A stretch of DNA of 64,000 bases. Origin: Schaalia hyovaginalis (GTDB taxonomy: Bacteria; Actinomycetota; Actinomycetes; Actinomycetales; Actinomycetaceae). The DNA is taken from assembly GCF_014208035.1 (NCBI RefSeq), contig NZ_JACHMK010000001.1, positions 2,170,001 to 2,234,000 of the forward strand. The letters run 5' to 3'. This document shows positions 20,845 to 29,122 of the stretch, piece by piece; the first letter of the stretch is position 1, and every line of letters starts with the position of its first letter. The translations under genes were made by a program, and so were the position numbers. A model generated the notes under the pieces. That model made no database searches. It saw nothing but the letters and a program-made list of their open reading frames with translations, and was not told the origin of the DNA.

Positions 20845-21724
20845 GGCTCTGTTGCAAAGATTGGCGGCAGTCAGAGGTAGGCTGTCGCTCTGCGCCGATC
20901 AGGCGGCTGCTGCGAAATGGTGGTTGAGCATGCCCATGGCCTCCGTCAGCGCCGAGGGCCCAATGCCAAAAGCTCTCTCCACAAGGCGCACCTCGCCCCT
21001 GATGCCGGGCTGCAGGCACCAGGGGCGAGCCTGTCCTTTGCGCAGGGCTCGCATGACTTCGAATCCCTTGATCGTGGCATAGGCCGTGGGGATCGATTTG
21101 AAACCGCGCACCGGCTTGATCAGTATCTTGAGCTTTCCGTGATCGGCCTCGATCACGTTATTGAGATACTTCACCTGCCGGTGGGCCGTCTCCCGGTCCA
21201 GCTTTCCTTCGCGCTTCAATTCGGTGATCGCTGCACCATAGCTCGGCGCTTTGTCGGTATTGAGCGTGGCAGGCTTTTCCCAGTGCTTCAGGCCTCGCAG
21301 GGCCTTGCCCAGGAACCGCTTCGCTGCCTTGGCGCTGCGGGTCGGCGACAGGTAGAAATCGATCGTGTCGCCCCGCTTGTCGACTGCCCGGTACAGGTAG
21401 GTCCACTTGCCCCGCACCTTGACGTAGGTTTCATCCAGGCGCCAGCTCGGATCAAAGCCACGCCGCCAGAACCAGCGCAGCCGCTTCTCCATCTCCGGGG
21501 CGTAGCACTGGACCCAGCGATAGATCGTCGTATGGTCGACCGAAATGCCGCGTTCCGCCAGCATTTCCTCAAGGTCGCGATAGCTGATCGGATAGCGACA
21601 ATACCAGCGCACCGCCCACAGGATCACATCACCCTGGAAATGGCGCCACTTGAAATCCGTCATCGTTCCGTCCGTCCAATCTCCGCCAAGCATGCTCAAG
21701 CTTCACGATTTTTGCAACAGAGCC
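20845..21724 (-). mobile_element. IS6100: IS6100, left copy
   Basis: Exactly 880 bp with 14-bp terminal inverted repeats (GGCTCTGTTGCAAA at 20845 and its complement ending at 21724). The transposase frame is intact on the minus strand. It is identical in length and orientation to the right copy at 46316-47195. Its inner flank truncates a membrane-protein gene. Confidence 0.97.
20899..21663 (-). CDS. tnpA: IS6100 transposase
   Basis: IS6-family DDE transposase, 254 residues from MTDFKWRHFQGDVILWAVRW. The catalytic residues are in RLDETYVKVRG (D), LNTDKAPSYG (D) and NNVIEADHGKLK (E). The start at 21663 is the family start; a longer reading adds 12 residues from the terminal repeat region. It drives replicative cointegrate formation. 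Confidence 0.95.
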   Translation of the reverse strand: MTDFKWRHFQGDVILWAVRWYCRYPISYRDLEEMLAERGISVDHTTIYRWVQCYAPEMEKRLRWFWRRGFDPSWRLDETYVKVRGKWTYLYRAVDKRGDTIDFYLSPTRSAKAAKRFLGKALRGLKHWEKPATLNTDKAPSYGAAITELKREGKLDRETAHRQVKYLNNVIEADHGKLKILIKPVRGFKSIPTAYATIKGFEVMRALRKGQARPWCLQPGIRGEVRLVERAFGIGPSALTEAMGMLNHHFAAAA

Positions 21725-21841
21725 GTCGGGAGCGCCCTCCTTGACGCCGTCGAACAATTCACACTCCCAACTCTGGCAGTCCTCGCCATTGTCGTGACGG
21801 GCTGGCTGCTTATTCGCTACCGAAAGAGAGTCCACCCATGA
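21725..21841 (+). pseudogene. C-terminal fragment of a membrane protein truncated by IS6100
   Basis: The 38 codons after the IS read VGSALLDAVEQFTLPTLAVL, then a hydrophobic stretch (AIVVTGWLLI) and a basic end (RYRKRVHP). The 5-prime part was lost at the IS end. Its stop overlaps the start of the phosphatidyltransferase gene by four bases (ATGA), so the two were an operon. A VTT/DedA-type protein is one possibility, not established. Confidence 0.65.
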
Positions 21842-22407
21842 ATCGCACCACAGACAGCAAGCGCCCTCGCGACTGGGCGACGATCCCCAACGCCGTCACG
21901 CTGCTCTGGTTTGCGCTCGTCGCCCCGGTCGCGGTCCTCCTCGTGGACGGCTCGCGACCAGTGCTCGCCGTGGTACTCCTGGCGATCTTCGGGGCTAGTG
22001 ATTGGGTCGACGGCGCCCTCGCCCGCAAGCTCGGCCAGACCAGCAAGACCGGTGCCGTGCTCGACCCGGTCGCTGATCGTATCGGTGTGGCCGTGATCGC
22101 ATTGGCACTTGTCATGGCTGGCCACGTTTCCATCTGGGTTGCGCTCGGCATCGCAGCGGTAGATGTAGCGCTGGGTGTGACCTACCTGATGGTCCGCCCC
22201 AGCCATGCTCCCGAAGTGTCATGGATCGGAAAGATTCGCACGGCCGTCCTGATGGCAGGCATTCTGCTCGTCGGACTCGGAGCGATCCCGAACCTCCATC
22301 TATTCGGCGTCGCCGGTCAAGCATTCTGCGTCATCGGAGCAGCTCTCCACCTCCTCGCAGGAATCGGCTACCTCTCTTCCATCATGTGCGGCCCCCGCAA
22401 AGCATAA
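21838..22407 (+). CDS. CDP-alcohol phosphatidyltransferase family protein
   Basis: Membrane enzyme that transfers a phosphatidyl group from CDP-diacylglycerol to an alcohol such as glycerol phosphate or inositol phosphate. The full catalytic signature is present near residues 60-85: DWVDGALAR, eight residues, then G-x3-D-x3-D (GAVLDPVAD). 189 residues and about six hydrophobic helices. The acceptor is not identifiable. It is carried by the island and coupled to the truncated upstream gene. Confidence 0.8.
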   Translation: MNRTTDSKRPRDWATIPNAVTLLWFALVAPVAVLLVDGSRPVLAVVLLAIFGASDWVDGALARKLGQTSKTGAVLDPVADRIGVAVIALALVMAGHVSIWVALGIAAVDVALGVTYLMVRPSHAPEVSWIGKIRTAVLMAGILLVGLGAIPNLHLFGVAGQAFCVIGAALHLLAGIGYLSSIMCGPRKA

Positions 22408-22428
22408 GATTGCCTCGGAGGAATGGTT

Positions 22429-23646
22429 CTATGCTGAGCAGATTGCGAGCGTCACATTCTGTCCGCCGAACCCAAAGGAGTTGCTGACCGCTGCCCCGAC
22501 CCGAGTGCGGAGAGCCTCCGTGACCACGTCAAGATGAATCTCGGGATCAATACTTTGAAGGTTGGCAGTCGCGGGAATGATCCCTGATTCAATGGTTCGT
22601 GCCGTGATGATCGCTTCGACGGCTCCCGCCCCTCCGACCAAGTGCCCGAGCGCACCCTTCGGGGCGGTGACGTTGATGTCTTCCCCAAAAACTTCAACGA
22701 GCGCCTGTGCTTCAGCGCGATCCCCGACGACTGTCCCGGTCGCGTGGGCATTCACATGGTCAATGTCGTTCACCGTGAGATCACCCACTGTGAGTGCCTT
22801 GCGAATGGCGCGGACCTGCCCATGTCCGCTTGGTTCGGTGCCGGTGATGTGGTGCGCGTCCGCGGTGATGCCCCAACCGGCGAGCCAGGCGTGGACGCGG
22901 GCACCGCGTGCGGCAGCGTGCCTCTCACTCTCAAGGATCACGATCCCGGCACCCTCACCCAGCACGAAGCCTCTACGGTTGGCGTCGAATGGGCGGGAAA
23001 GACACGTGACGTCGCCGCCGTCGGGCTTCGCGAGCGCTTGCGCTTGCGCGAAGCCCGCCAGAGTAAGCGGGGTGATTGCCGCTTCAACACCACCTGCAAT
23101 TACCGCATCCGCCTCGCCAGCCTCGATGAGTCGTGCTCCCAAGGCGATAGCCTCGGCTCCGGATGCGCAGGCCGAAGACGGAGTGTACACACCGGCCTTC
23201 GCGGAGTACTCGATACTGATCTGAGCCGAGGCACCGTTGGGCATCAGCATGGGCACGGCGCGTGGAGAAACACGACGCGCACCCCGGCTCTCGAGCACGT
23301 CATCCTGCTCAAGGAGTGTCTCTACGCCACCAACACCAGTGCCCACTGCGACAGCCAGACGTTCGGGGTCTATGTCGCAAAGGCCTGCATCAAGCCATGC
23401 CTCTCTGGTCGCAGCAAGCGCTAACTGCTGGCTGCGGTCAAGCTGCCGTGCGCGAACGCGACTGAGCACCACTTCGAGATCAGTCGTTACCGGAGCGGCG
23501 ACACGCACCGGGAGACTGGCCCATGTGTCGCCGAGGCCGTCGAGTTCACAAATGCCAGAGCGCCCCTCAAGCAACCCGGACCACAGGGCTTCTACATCAG
23601 CCCCCAGCGGGGTTACCGCCCCGTACCCCGTCATTGCAATTCGCAT
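22429..23646 (-). CDS. Beta-ketoacyl-ACP synthase II-like protein (FabF type)
   Basis: Condensing enzyme of type II fatty-acid or polyketide synthesis. The Cys-His-His triad is intact: Cys near residue 160 in TPSSACASGAEAI, His near 301 in NAHATGT, His near 335 in APKGALGHLVGG. The C-terminal SNSFGFGGQN glycine motif is also present. About 405 residues. The ATG at 23646 follows a GGAG element by 7 bases. It is divergent from a TetR gene with an inverted repeat between them, so it is probably repressed by it. It might serve fatty-acid synthesis or act as an inhibitor-insensitive replacement enzyme; the sequence does not decide. Confidence 0.85.
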   Translation of the reverse strand: MRIAMTGYGAVTPLGADVEALWSGLLEGRSGICELDGLGDTWASLPVRVAAPVTTDLEVVLSRVRARQLDRSQQLALAATREAWLDAGLCDIDPERLAVAVGTGVGGVETLLEQDDVLESRGARRVSPRAVPMLMPNGASAQISIEYSAKAGVYTPSSACASGAEAIALGARLIEAGEADAVIAGGVEAAITPLTLAGFAQAQALAKPDGGDVTCLSRPFDANRRGFVLGEGAGIVILESERHAAARGARVHAWLAGWGITADAHHITGTEPSGHGQVRAIRKALTVGDLTVNDIDHVNAHATGTVVGDRAEAQALVEVFGEDINVTAPKGALGHLVGGAGAVEAIITARTIESGIIPATANLQSIDPEIHLDVVTEALRTRVGAAVSNSFGFGGQNVTLAICSA

Positions 23647-23662
23647 CAAGACTCTCCCTAAC

Positions 23663-23698
23663 TTGTATGATGATCAAGTTGAACTGTATCACATACAA
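23663..23698. promoter_or_regulatory. Candidate TetR operator between the FabF-like and TetR genes
   Basis: An inverted repeat, TTGTATGATGAT ... TATCACATACAA, spans the centre of the 59-base divergent gap. Its position would let one dimer pair control both genes. Confidence 0.5.
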
Positions 23699-23705
23699 TT
23701 GATGC

Positions 23706-24320
23706 GTGAGCGATAAGAACCAGCGCAAGCAAGTGGTGCGAGGAGCGGGCACGCGCCGTAGAATTCGTGCCGCAGCAATGACGCTCTTCACAGACCGCAA
23801 GTTTGTAGAGGTCACAATGAGCGAGTTGGCAAAGGCGGCTGGGGTGTATCCCAACCAGATCACTCATCACTTTGGGTCCAAGGATGCACTGTACGTTGAT
23901 GTCGCATTCGGGTTGCTTCTGCGAGATACGGAGCGGCTGCAGAAAGCCGGGCGTAGAGCCAGCACGCCGGATGCCATGAAGCGAGTCCTTGCCCGAACTG
24001 CTCTGACCATGCCGTCAATAACGGTTGTAGTGAGCGCCCTCGCACTCGCGCGCGGGAACCCCACGCTGCAGCCAGAAGTTGAAGCTGGACTCAATGTCCT
24101 GTTTCGCCAGTCAGAGCAGTTCTTAGTAAGAAAGCTATGGGAGCAGCACTGGACGATAGACCAAGACATCGACCGCGCCACGAAAACCTTTTGGAGCGCC
24201 GTTTTCGGGGCTGTGATCATCTCCCAGGCCGGTTTTCCCGGAGGTCCCTCATCGGTCGATGTGGCCGCCACATTGTCCATTCACGCCGCTGATGAAGCGC
24301 AAAGAGGTGATGCTGAATGA
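23706..24320 (+). CDS. TetR-family transcriptional regulator
   Basis: 204 residues. The N-terminal DNA-binding domain is typical: RRRIRAAAMTLFTDRKFVEV, then the recognition part AKAAGVYPNQITHHFGSKDALY. The C-terminal domain (residues 70-200) is helical and would bind an unknown ligand. It is divergent from the FabF-like gene and probably regulates it and itself. Confidence 0.85.
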   Translation: MSDKNQRKQVVRGAGTRRRIRAAAMTLFTDRKFVEVTMSELAKAAGVYPNQITHHFGSKDALYVDVAFGLLLRDTERLQKAGRRASTPDAMKRVLARTALTMPSITVVVSALALARGNPTLQPEVEAGLNVLFRQSEQFLVRKLWEQHWTIDQDIDRATKTFWSAVFGAVIISQAGFPGGPSSVDVAATLSIHAADEAQRGDAE

Positions 24321-24569
24321 ACAGCTACGCGAACGACTCTTGCCAGCGAATGATTCCACAAACAGCTGACCGTGTTCGTGCTCGCTAGCTATTCGCCCTC
24401 GCACTATCTAACAGAGCACGAAGTCGCCCGCGGGTACGGGCTCGTCGAATATCTAAATCAGCTTGTCCCGAATTGAACTGCGCGACGGTCGAGCAAGAGA
24501 TCGGGCAACTTCGTGTGACACAATTGGATACACCGACATTTCACGGCGCCGTGGTGTACGAGGAGATAC

Positions 24570-25115
24570 ATGCTAACGGATTTCTTACGAGATCAAGCAT
24601 TCGCGGTCGCCTGGTTGTCCATGATGGCCGCTGCATGGCTCGGGTGGTCCCAGGAAGACCCCAAACCTCGGCTCCGAGGCGCCCTCGGTACGGGTTCAGT
24701 GCTGGGAATGCTTATCGCGATAGCTGCCGGGCTCCTCGTATGGCGCAATTGGACAACACCAACTGCTCTCGAGGGTCGCTATTGGGTGTTTGGTCTCATT
24801 GTTCTTGCTGAAGCTGTGCTCATCGGTGTCGGATGTATTTTTCTCGCCCGGCGGGGATTGACTCGCTGGTACGGGTGGTGGATCGGGATATGTGTGGCGT
24901 TGCATTTTATTCCCCTGGCATGGATATTCGAAGACTGGTCCTACCTTGTGCTCGCTGTTGTTCAAGTCGCCGGTCTCGTCACCATGTTTCCACCTCTGAA
25001 GCGTGGTACGTATGCGACCAGCCGCTGGGCATGCCCCTGGATTGCTTTGACGTTTCTCGTCTTCGCGATTGCGTCCGGAATCATCTTGCTACTTCGCTAC
25101 GGATACCCCGTGTAA
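24570..25115 (+). CDS. Hypothetical integral membrane protein
   Basis: 181 residues with five to six hydrophobic helices, including LGMLIAIAAGLLVWRNW, FGLIVLAEAVLIGVGCIF, WYGWWIGICVALHFIPLAW and LVLAVVQVAGLVTMF. The FIPLAWIFEDWSYLVLA part resembles actinobacterial proteins of unknown function. The 249 bases upstream (24321-24569) hold only short, doubtful frames, one of which (24370-24475) could be a 3-prime gene remnant ending in GYGLVEYLNQLVPN. Confidence 0.6.
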   Translation: MLTDFLRDQAFAVAWLSMMAAAWLGWSQEDPKPRLRGALGTGSVLGMLIAIAAGLLVWRNWTTPTALEGRYWVFGLIVLAEAVLIGVGCIFLARRGLTRWYGWWIGICVALHFIPLAWIFEDWSYLVLAVVQVAGLVTMFPPLKRGTYATSRWACPWIALTFLVFAIASGIILLLRYGYPV

Positions 25116-25283
25116 GGCAGTCCTGTACCCGTAAATGTGCAAGACGGCTCCTAAGACTTCAACCAACTTTCCAACTCCGGATCCCACAAGACCGCCGATG
25201 ACTGTGTGAGAGTCGTTGTCTCGCCCCCAGAAGGCCGAGATCGTCTTTGACACCGTCGTTCGACCGAAGAGAGGTAGACCATC

Positions 25284-26135
25284 ATGTCAGCCCTGGCCGC
25301 ACCTGGCCTCAGCGCTATCCGTGACTCACTCCGGTGCCCGATCTGCGCCGGTCGCCTCGAACTGACACCGGGGGCACTGCGTTGTCGTCAGCGACACACC
25401 TTCAACATCGCTCGGCACGGCTACGTCAGCCTACTGTCTGGGACTAATGCGATCAGCGGGGATGATGCGCCGATGATCCAAGCTCGAGAACGTTTCCTCG
25501 CGACCGGCGCCTACGAGCCGATACGCCGGGCCGTCTCGACGATGGTGTCTCATACGATCCCTCGTGATGGCATAGTTCTCGATGTTGGCTGTGGTACCGG
25601 CTACTACCTCGCCGGTGCGCTCGACAAAGTGACCGGGGCTCGCGGCCTGGGGCTTGACTCCTCGGTGCGTGCGCTGCGGGTCGCTGCGCGCGTCCACGAG
25701 CGAGCAGCCGCAGCGAGCTGGGACGTGTTCCGCCCGTATCCGTTGGCCGACCAGTCGGTGGATGCTGTGCTGAACATGTTCGCTCCGCGCAACCCCGGCG
25801 AGTTTCACCGGGTCCTCCGCCCGAACGGCAGCCTGATCGTGGTGCGTCCGACGGTCGACCACCTGGCCGAGTTGCGCCGCGATGTGCCCGACTCGGTGAC
25901 TATCGATGTTTCCAAGGAGCAACGCCTGCATGACGCCCTGGCACCGTTCTTCGAACAGGAGCGAGATCAACACGTCGGCTACATCGCAGAGATTGAACCG
26001 CAAACGGCTCGCGATCTGCTCGGAATGACGCCGAGTGCGCGGCACATCACCCCGGCAGAGGTCTCGGACGACGACCTGCCCGAGCGAGTCACCATATCCG
26101 TGCTTGTCAGCTCATACCGGCTACGGGAGACTTGA
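25284..26135 (+). CDS. 23S rRNA (guanine-N1)-methyltransferase of the RlmA/TlrB/MyrA family
   Basis: 283 residues. An N-terminal zinc finger (CPICAGRLEL ... ALRCRQRHTF) is followed by FNIARHGYVSLL and a class I methyltransferase domain with the SAM loop VLDVGCGTGYYLA near residue 98 and NMFAPRNPGEFHRVLRPNG. This family methylates G745 or, in Gram-positive resistance members such as TlrB and MyrA, G748 in domain II helix 35 of 23S rRNA. On an island that also carries an Erm enzyme, the G748 type is the more likely role. It could instead be an RlmA housekeeping enzyme picked up by chance. Confidence 0.82.
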   Translation: MSALAAPGLSAIRDSLRCPICAGRLELTPGALRCRQRHTFNIARHGYVSLLSGTNAISGDDAPMIQARERFLATGAYEPIRRAVSTMVSHTIPRDGIVLDVGCGTGYYLAGALDKVTGARGLGLDSSVRALRVAARVHERAAAASWDVFRPYPLADQSVDAVLNMFAPRNPGEFHRVLRPNGSLIVVRPTVDHLAELRRDVPDSVTIDVSKEQRLHDALAPFFEQERDQHVGYIAEIEPQTARDLLGMTPSARHITPAEVSDDDLPERVTISVLVSSYRLRET

Positions 26136-26182
26136 CTGGTGGCAGAGCGATCCCGTCGCATCGGGATGGCACCTTAGCGCGG

Positions 26183-27412
26183 TTATCGAGATCGCCGTGA
26201 GGCGCATGTCTCACGGATCATCAGGAGGGCGCAGAGAACGTAGAGCGCTGCGGCGCAGATCCAGAGGGTGCCGTCTGCATTCGTTCGGGTGAGTGCGAAA
26301 ATGCCGGTGAAGGTGACCGGGCCGATGATCGAGGTGAGGCTGTTCAGGCTTGCAAGTGTTCCCTGCAGGCGTCCCTGCTGCTGCTCGGGCGCGCGTCTCG
26401 AGAGCAGCGTCTGCAGTGCGGGCAACGTGATGCTGCCGAGTCCGAGCGCTGCGAGGATCGGTAGCATCGCCCATGTGCTGGCGATGAGGGCAAGGCCGAT
26501 GAGCCCAATGGCGTCTGCGGCGATACCGACGAGGATCGCCCGGGTCTCGCCGATCCGGGACACGATGCGTCCGGTCAGTGCCGCCTGCACGAATACTTGC
26601 ACCATTCCGAAGATGGATAGCGAAACGCCGACTTCGACGGGGTTCCAGTCGAGGCGCTGCTGCGTGAAGAGCACCCAGGTGGAGCCTGGTGCTTGGCCGA
26701 TGAACTGCACGATGCCGAAGACTGCGAGAAGGATAAGCATCCCCGGCACTGCGGTTCGCTTCGCCGTACCGGGTTGCTGTGCGTGCGAGCCGTTGCTGCC
26801 CGGTGGCCGCGTCTCACGCAGAAGACTCGCGCTGAGTACGAGGGTGATTCCGGCGAGCGCGGCGGCGACGAGGAATGGCAGATGCGGTGAGACCCCGCCG
26901 AAAAGACCGCCAATGGCGGGACCCGCGATCATGCCACCGCCGTAGCATGCGCCGAGCCACCCGTAGCGTTTTGCGCGCTGATCCGGCGGAGTAATGTCGG
27001 CGATCACCGTCGCGGTGACGGCGTTCGTGGCGCCGGTAATGCCTGCAACCGCGCGGGCGAGGTAAAAGACCCACAGCGTGTCCGTCAGTGCGAGCACGAG
27101 GTAGTCGATCGTCGCGCCTGCGAGGGAGGCGACAAGCACGCGGCGGCGTCCGAAACGGTCAGAGAGTCGGCCAAGGATCGGGGCGCAAAGAAACTGCATG
27201 ATCGCATAGAGCGCTGTCAGTAGTCCGACGTGCAGTGGGATCATGTCGTCGGGGGCACCGACCTGGTCGAGAAGGGTAGGCAAGATCGGCATCACGAGGC
27301 CCAGCCCTGCAGCATCGAGGGTCGCCGTGATGAGCACGGCTGTCAGGATTCCACAATGAGAGTAGCGAGCAGTCACTTTATCTAAGATAAAGTTATCGAT
27401 GATAAAGTGCAA
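26183..27412 (-). CDS. tet(33): Tetracycline efflux MFS transporter, Tet(33)/Tet(Z) type
   Basis: Proton-coupled tetracycline-metal antiporter of the inner membrane with 12 predicted helices and a central basic loop. Motif A is GRLSDRFGRRRVL after helix 2; motif C-like PAIGGLFGG lies in helix 5. It is divergent from a TetR whose ligand pocket carries the tetracycline-repressor signature. The allele is inferred from the actinobacterial, IS6100-linked context in which tet(33) was described; Tet(Z) is the alternative. The reading starts at the ATG at 27412 (409 residues), but both operators lie inside those first codons; a GTG at 27376 (397 residues) would place them upstream. Confidence 0.82.
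   Translation of the reverse strand: MHFIIDNFILDKVTARYSHCGILTAVLITATLDAAGLGLVMPILPTLLDQVGAPDDMIPLHVGLLTALYAIMQFLCAPILGRLSDRFGRRRVLVASLAGATIDYLVLALTDTLWVFYLARAVAGITGATNAVTATVIADITPPDQRAKRYGWLGACYGGGMIAGPAIGGLFGGVSPHLPFLVAAALAGITLVLSASLLRETRPPGSNGSHAQQPGTAKRTAVPGMLILLAVFGIVQFIGQAPGSTWVLFTQQRLDWNPVEVGVSLSIFGMVQVFVQAALTGRIVSRIGETRAILVGIAADAIGLIGLALIASTWAMLPILAALGLGSITLPALQTLLSRRAPEQQQGRLQGTLASLNSLTSIIGPVTFTGIFALTRTNADGTLWICAAALYVLCALLMIRETCASRRSR
27375..27405. promoter_or_regulatory. Paired tet operators
   Basis: ACTTTATCTAAGATAAAGT at 27375-27393 is a perfect palindrome with 9-base arms around one central base. A second site with TTATC-GAT-GATAA symmetry occupies 27393-27405. Their position between the divergent pump and repressor genes matches two-operator tetracycline control regions. 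Confidence 0.85.
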
Positions 27413-27414
27413 CT

Positions 27415-28014
27415 ATGACTCACCACCGGAAGCGTCTCGACCGCACGTCCGTGTTGCTCGGGGCCCGGCAGGTGCTCGACGAGACTGGGCTCGATGGCTT
27501 CACCACTCGCGCGCTGGCGGCTCACTTACAGGTACAGCAGCCCGGCCTCTACTGGCACTTCCGCACGAAGGCCGAACTCCTCGCAGCGCTGGCGAGCGAC
27601 GTGCTTGACCGAGAGCATCACGCTTCCTTCCCCGAGTCCGACGAGAAATGGGACGCATTTCTCTTGCGAAACGCAAGAAGTTTCCGCCACGCACTACACG
27701 CGGTCCGTGACGGTGCGCGTCTCCACGCTGAGCACCACCGCAGACCATCCGGCGACGACACCGACGAAGGAGCTGAGGCTTCCGGTCAGCAAGTCGGGCT
27801 TCTCGTGTCTCAGGGATTCGATGAACAGACAGCCATCAGCATGCTCATCGCGGTCAGCCGATACACCGTCGGTGTCGTACTGGAGGAGCAAACCGCAGAG
27901 GTCGGCAATGCGAGCGTTCCTGAACGCGACCGGGAATTCGATTTCGGCCTGACAGCACTGATCGACGGATTCTCTCACTCCCGCACAGCGTCATTGACCT
28001 CGAGCGAATCGTGA
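27415..28014 (+). CDS. tetR: Tetracycline repressor (TetR class)
   Basis: 199 residues. The N-terminal HTH reads LDGFTTRALAAHLQVQQPGLYWHFRTKAELLAAL, with the YWHF recognition turn typical of the tetracycline repressors. The ligand-pocket signature RDGARLHAEHHR near residue 98 matches the tetracycline-Mg-binding helix of the class, so this is a true drug-responsive repressor rather than a generic TetR. The ATG lies 10 bases from the second operator, consistent with autoregulation. Confidence 0.87.
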   Translation: MTHHRKRLDRTSVLLGARQVLDETGLDGFTTRALAAHLQVQQPGLYWHFRTKAELLAALASDVLDREHHASFPESDEKWDAFLLRNARSFRHALHAVRDGARLHAEHHRRPSGDDTDEGAEASGQQVGLLVSQGFDEQTAISMLIAVSRYTVGVVLEEQTAEVGNASVPERDREFDFGLTALIDGFSHSRTASLTSSES

Positions 28015-28027
28015 CCTCATTCGACGC

Positions 28028-28993
28028 TCAGCGGGTTCGCGCGAGACGGGAAAAGATCCCGTCCACCATAAGCGCCAGACCGCGCTCATAGGCACGATCA
28101 AGATCGAGGGCATAACCCGAGCCGATCAAGGATTTCAGCGCGGCGTGGTTCTCATTCGAACTGAGTTGCTCGAGTTTGTCGATACGCTCATCGATCCAGG
28201 TATCTGCATCGACACCGGTGATAGATTCTGCCTCTGTTTCGGGCTCGAGCAAAATTGCCGTGCCTCGCGCCTGCGTGAAGAGCAGAATGTGCGTCTCCAT
28301 CGCTTCTTCGGCACTGATACCCGCCCGAGTGAGTGTTCGAATCACCCACTCTGCGAAGACGAGTGCTGCGGGCACTAATTGCGGGCGTGTGACGGAAAGC
28401 TGCGGAGCAAGCCACGGATGCCGTCGGAACACTCGCCACAGCTCTCGATGTCCGCGGATCAGATCTTCACGCCAGGTCCCGACTTCATCACCCGCAGACC
28501 AATCGCGAAGCGCACGATCCATCATCGCGAAAAGCAGATGTTCCTGGCTCGGGTAGAACCGATATAGCGTGGCCGACCCCATATGGACCACATTCGCGAC
28601 CCTCCGCATCGAAAGCGAGTCAATACCCTCGACATCGGCGATGGAAACAGCGGCAGTTACGATGCGTTCCGCAACGGCATCATCTGCTTCCGGCACCGGA
28701 CGCTGCACATGCTGCCGCCGTTGTGGGTGCTGGGGTGCGTCTCGTGAGCTGCGCCCACCCCTTGCCCCTGGTGCCGTTGTCGCGACGACCGTTCCGACAC
28801 CGGGCACCGGTGTCGCCAGTCCCTCGGATCGCAGTAGTGCGTGCACACGACTGGCCGTTGCAATTGCGACATTCCACGTACCAGTGATCTCCCTGGCAGA
28901 AGGAAGCATCTCCCCGGGCCGCAATTCTCCAGCAAATATCTGCGCCCGCAGCTCGGCAGCGATCTCCGCAGATGACGTTCCCACCCTTGCCAT
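28028..28993 (-). CDS. GntR-TetR fusion transcriptional regulator
   Basis: 321 residues combining two DNA-binding families. Residues 1-70 are a GntR winged helix (SAEIAAELRAQIFAGELRPG, ITGTWNVAIATASRVHALL, GLATPVPGVGTVV). Residues 105-160 are a TetR HTH (SIADVEGIDSLSMRRVANVV, HMGSATLYRFYPSQEHLL), followed by a TetR ligand domain. The architecture is known in actinobacteria, where these proteins often repress a divergent oxidoreductase or exporter. Here the divergent gene is a flavin monooxygenase. Confidence 0.82.
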   Translation of the reverse strand: MARVGTSSAEIAAELRAQIFAGELRPGEMLPSAREITGTWNVAIATASRVHALLRSEGLATPVPGVGTVVATTAPGARGGRSSRDAPQHPQRRQHVQRPVPEADDAVAERIVTAAVSIADVEGIDSLSMRRVANVVHMGSATLYRFYPSQEHLLFAMMDRALRDWSAGDEVGTWREDLIRGHRELWRVFRRHPWLAPQLSVTRPQLVPAALVFAEWVIRTLTRAGISAEEAMETHILLFTQARGTAILLEPETEAESITGVDADTWIDERIDKLEQLSSNENHAALKSLIGSGYALDLDRAYERGLALMVDGIFSRLARTR

Positions 28994-28995
28994 CC

Positions 28996-29081
28996 TGTAC
29001 TAGAACACCAGCGTTGGCAAGCGATGAGAACCTTGCCATTCCGTCACAGTGGAGCAGGTCTCAGCATCGCTGTACTAGTAC
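28996..29081. promoter_or_regulatory. Candidate operator region between the GntR-TetR gene and the monooxygenase
   Basis: TGTACTAG occurs at both ends of the intergenic gap, at 28996-29003 and 29071-29078. The second copy lies in a perfect 10-bp palindrome GTACTAGTAC (29072-29081). Two similar sites bracketing divergent genes fit a dimeric repressor. Confidence 0.45.
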
Positions 29082-29122
29082 GAGCTTGCTCACCATCTCA
29101 GGCCTTCCTTAGGTTTGGCGTC

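Noticed and set aside
24317..24475. Short frames after the TetR gene as real genes
   Set aside because: They are under 40 codons, in conflicting frames and without ribosome sites; at best a 3-prime remnant, so not listed as genes.
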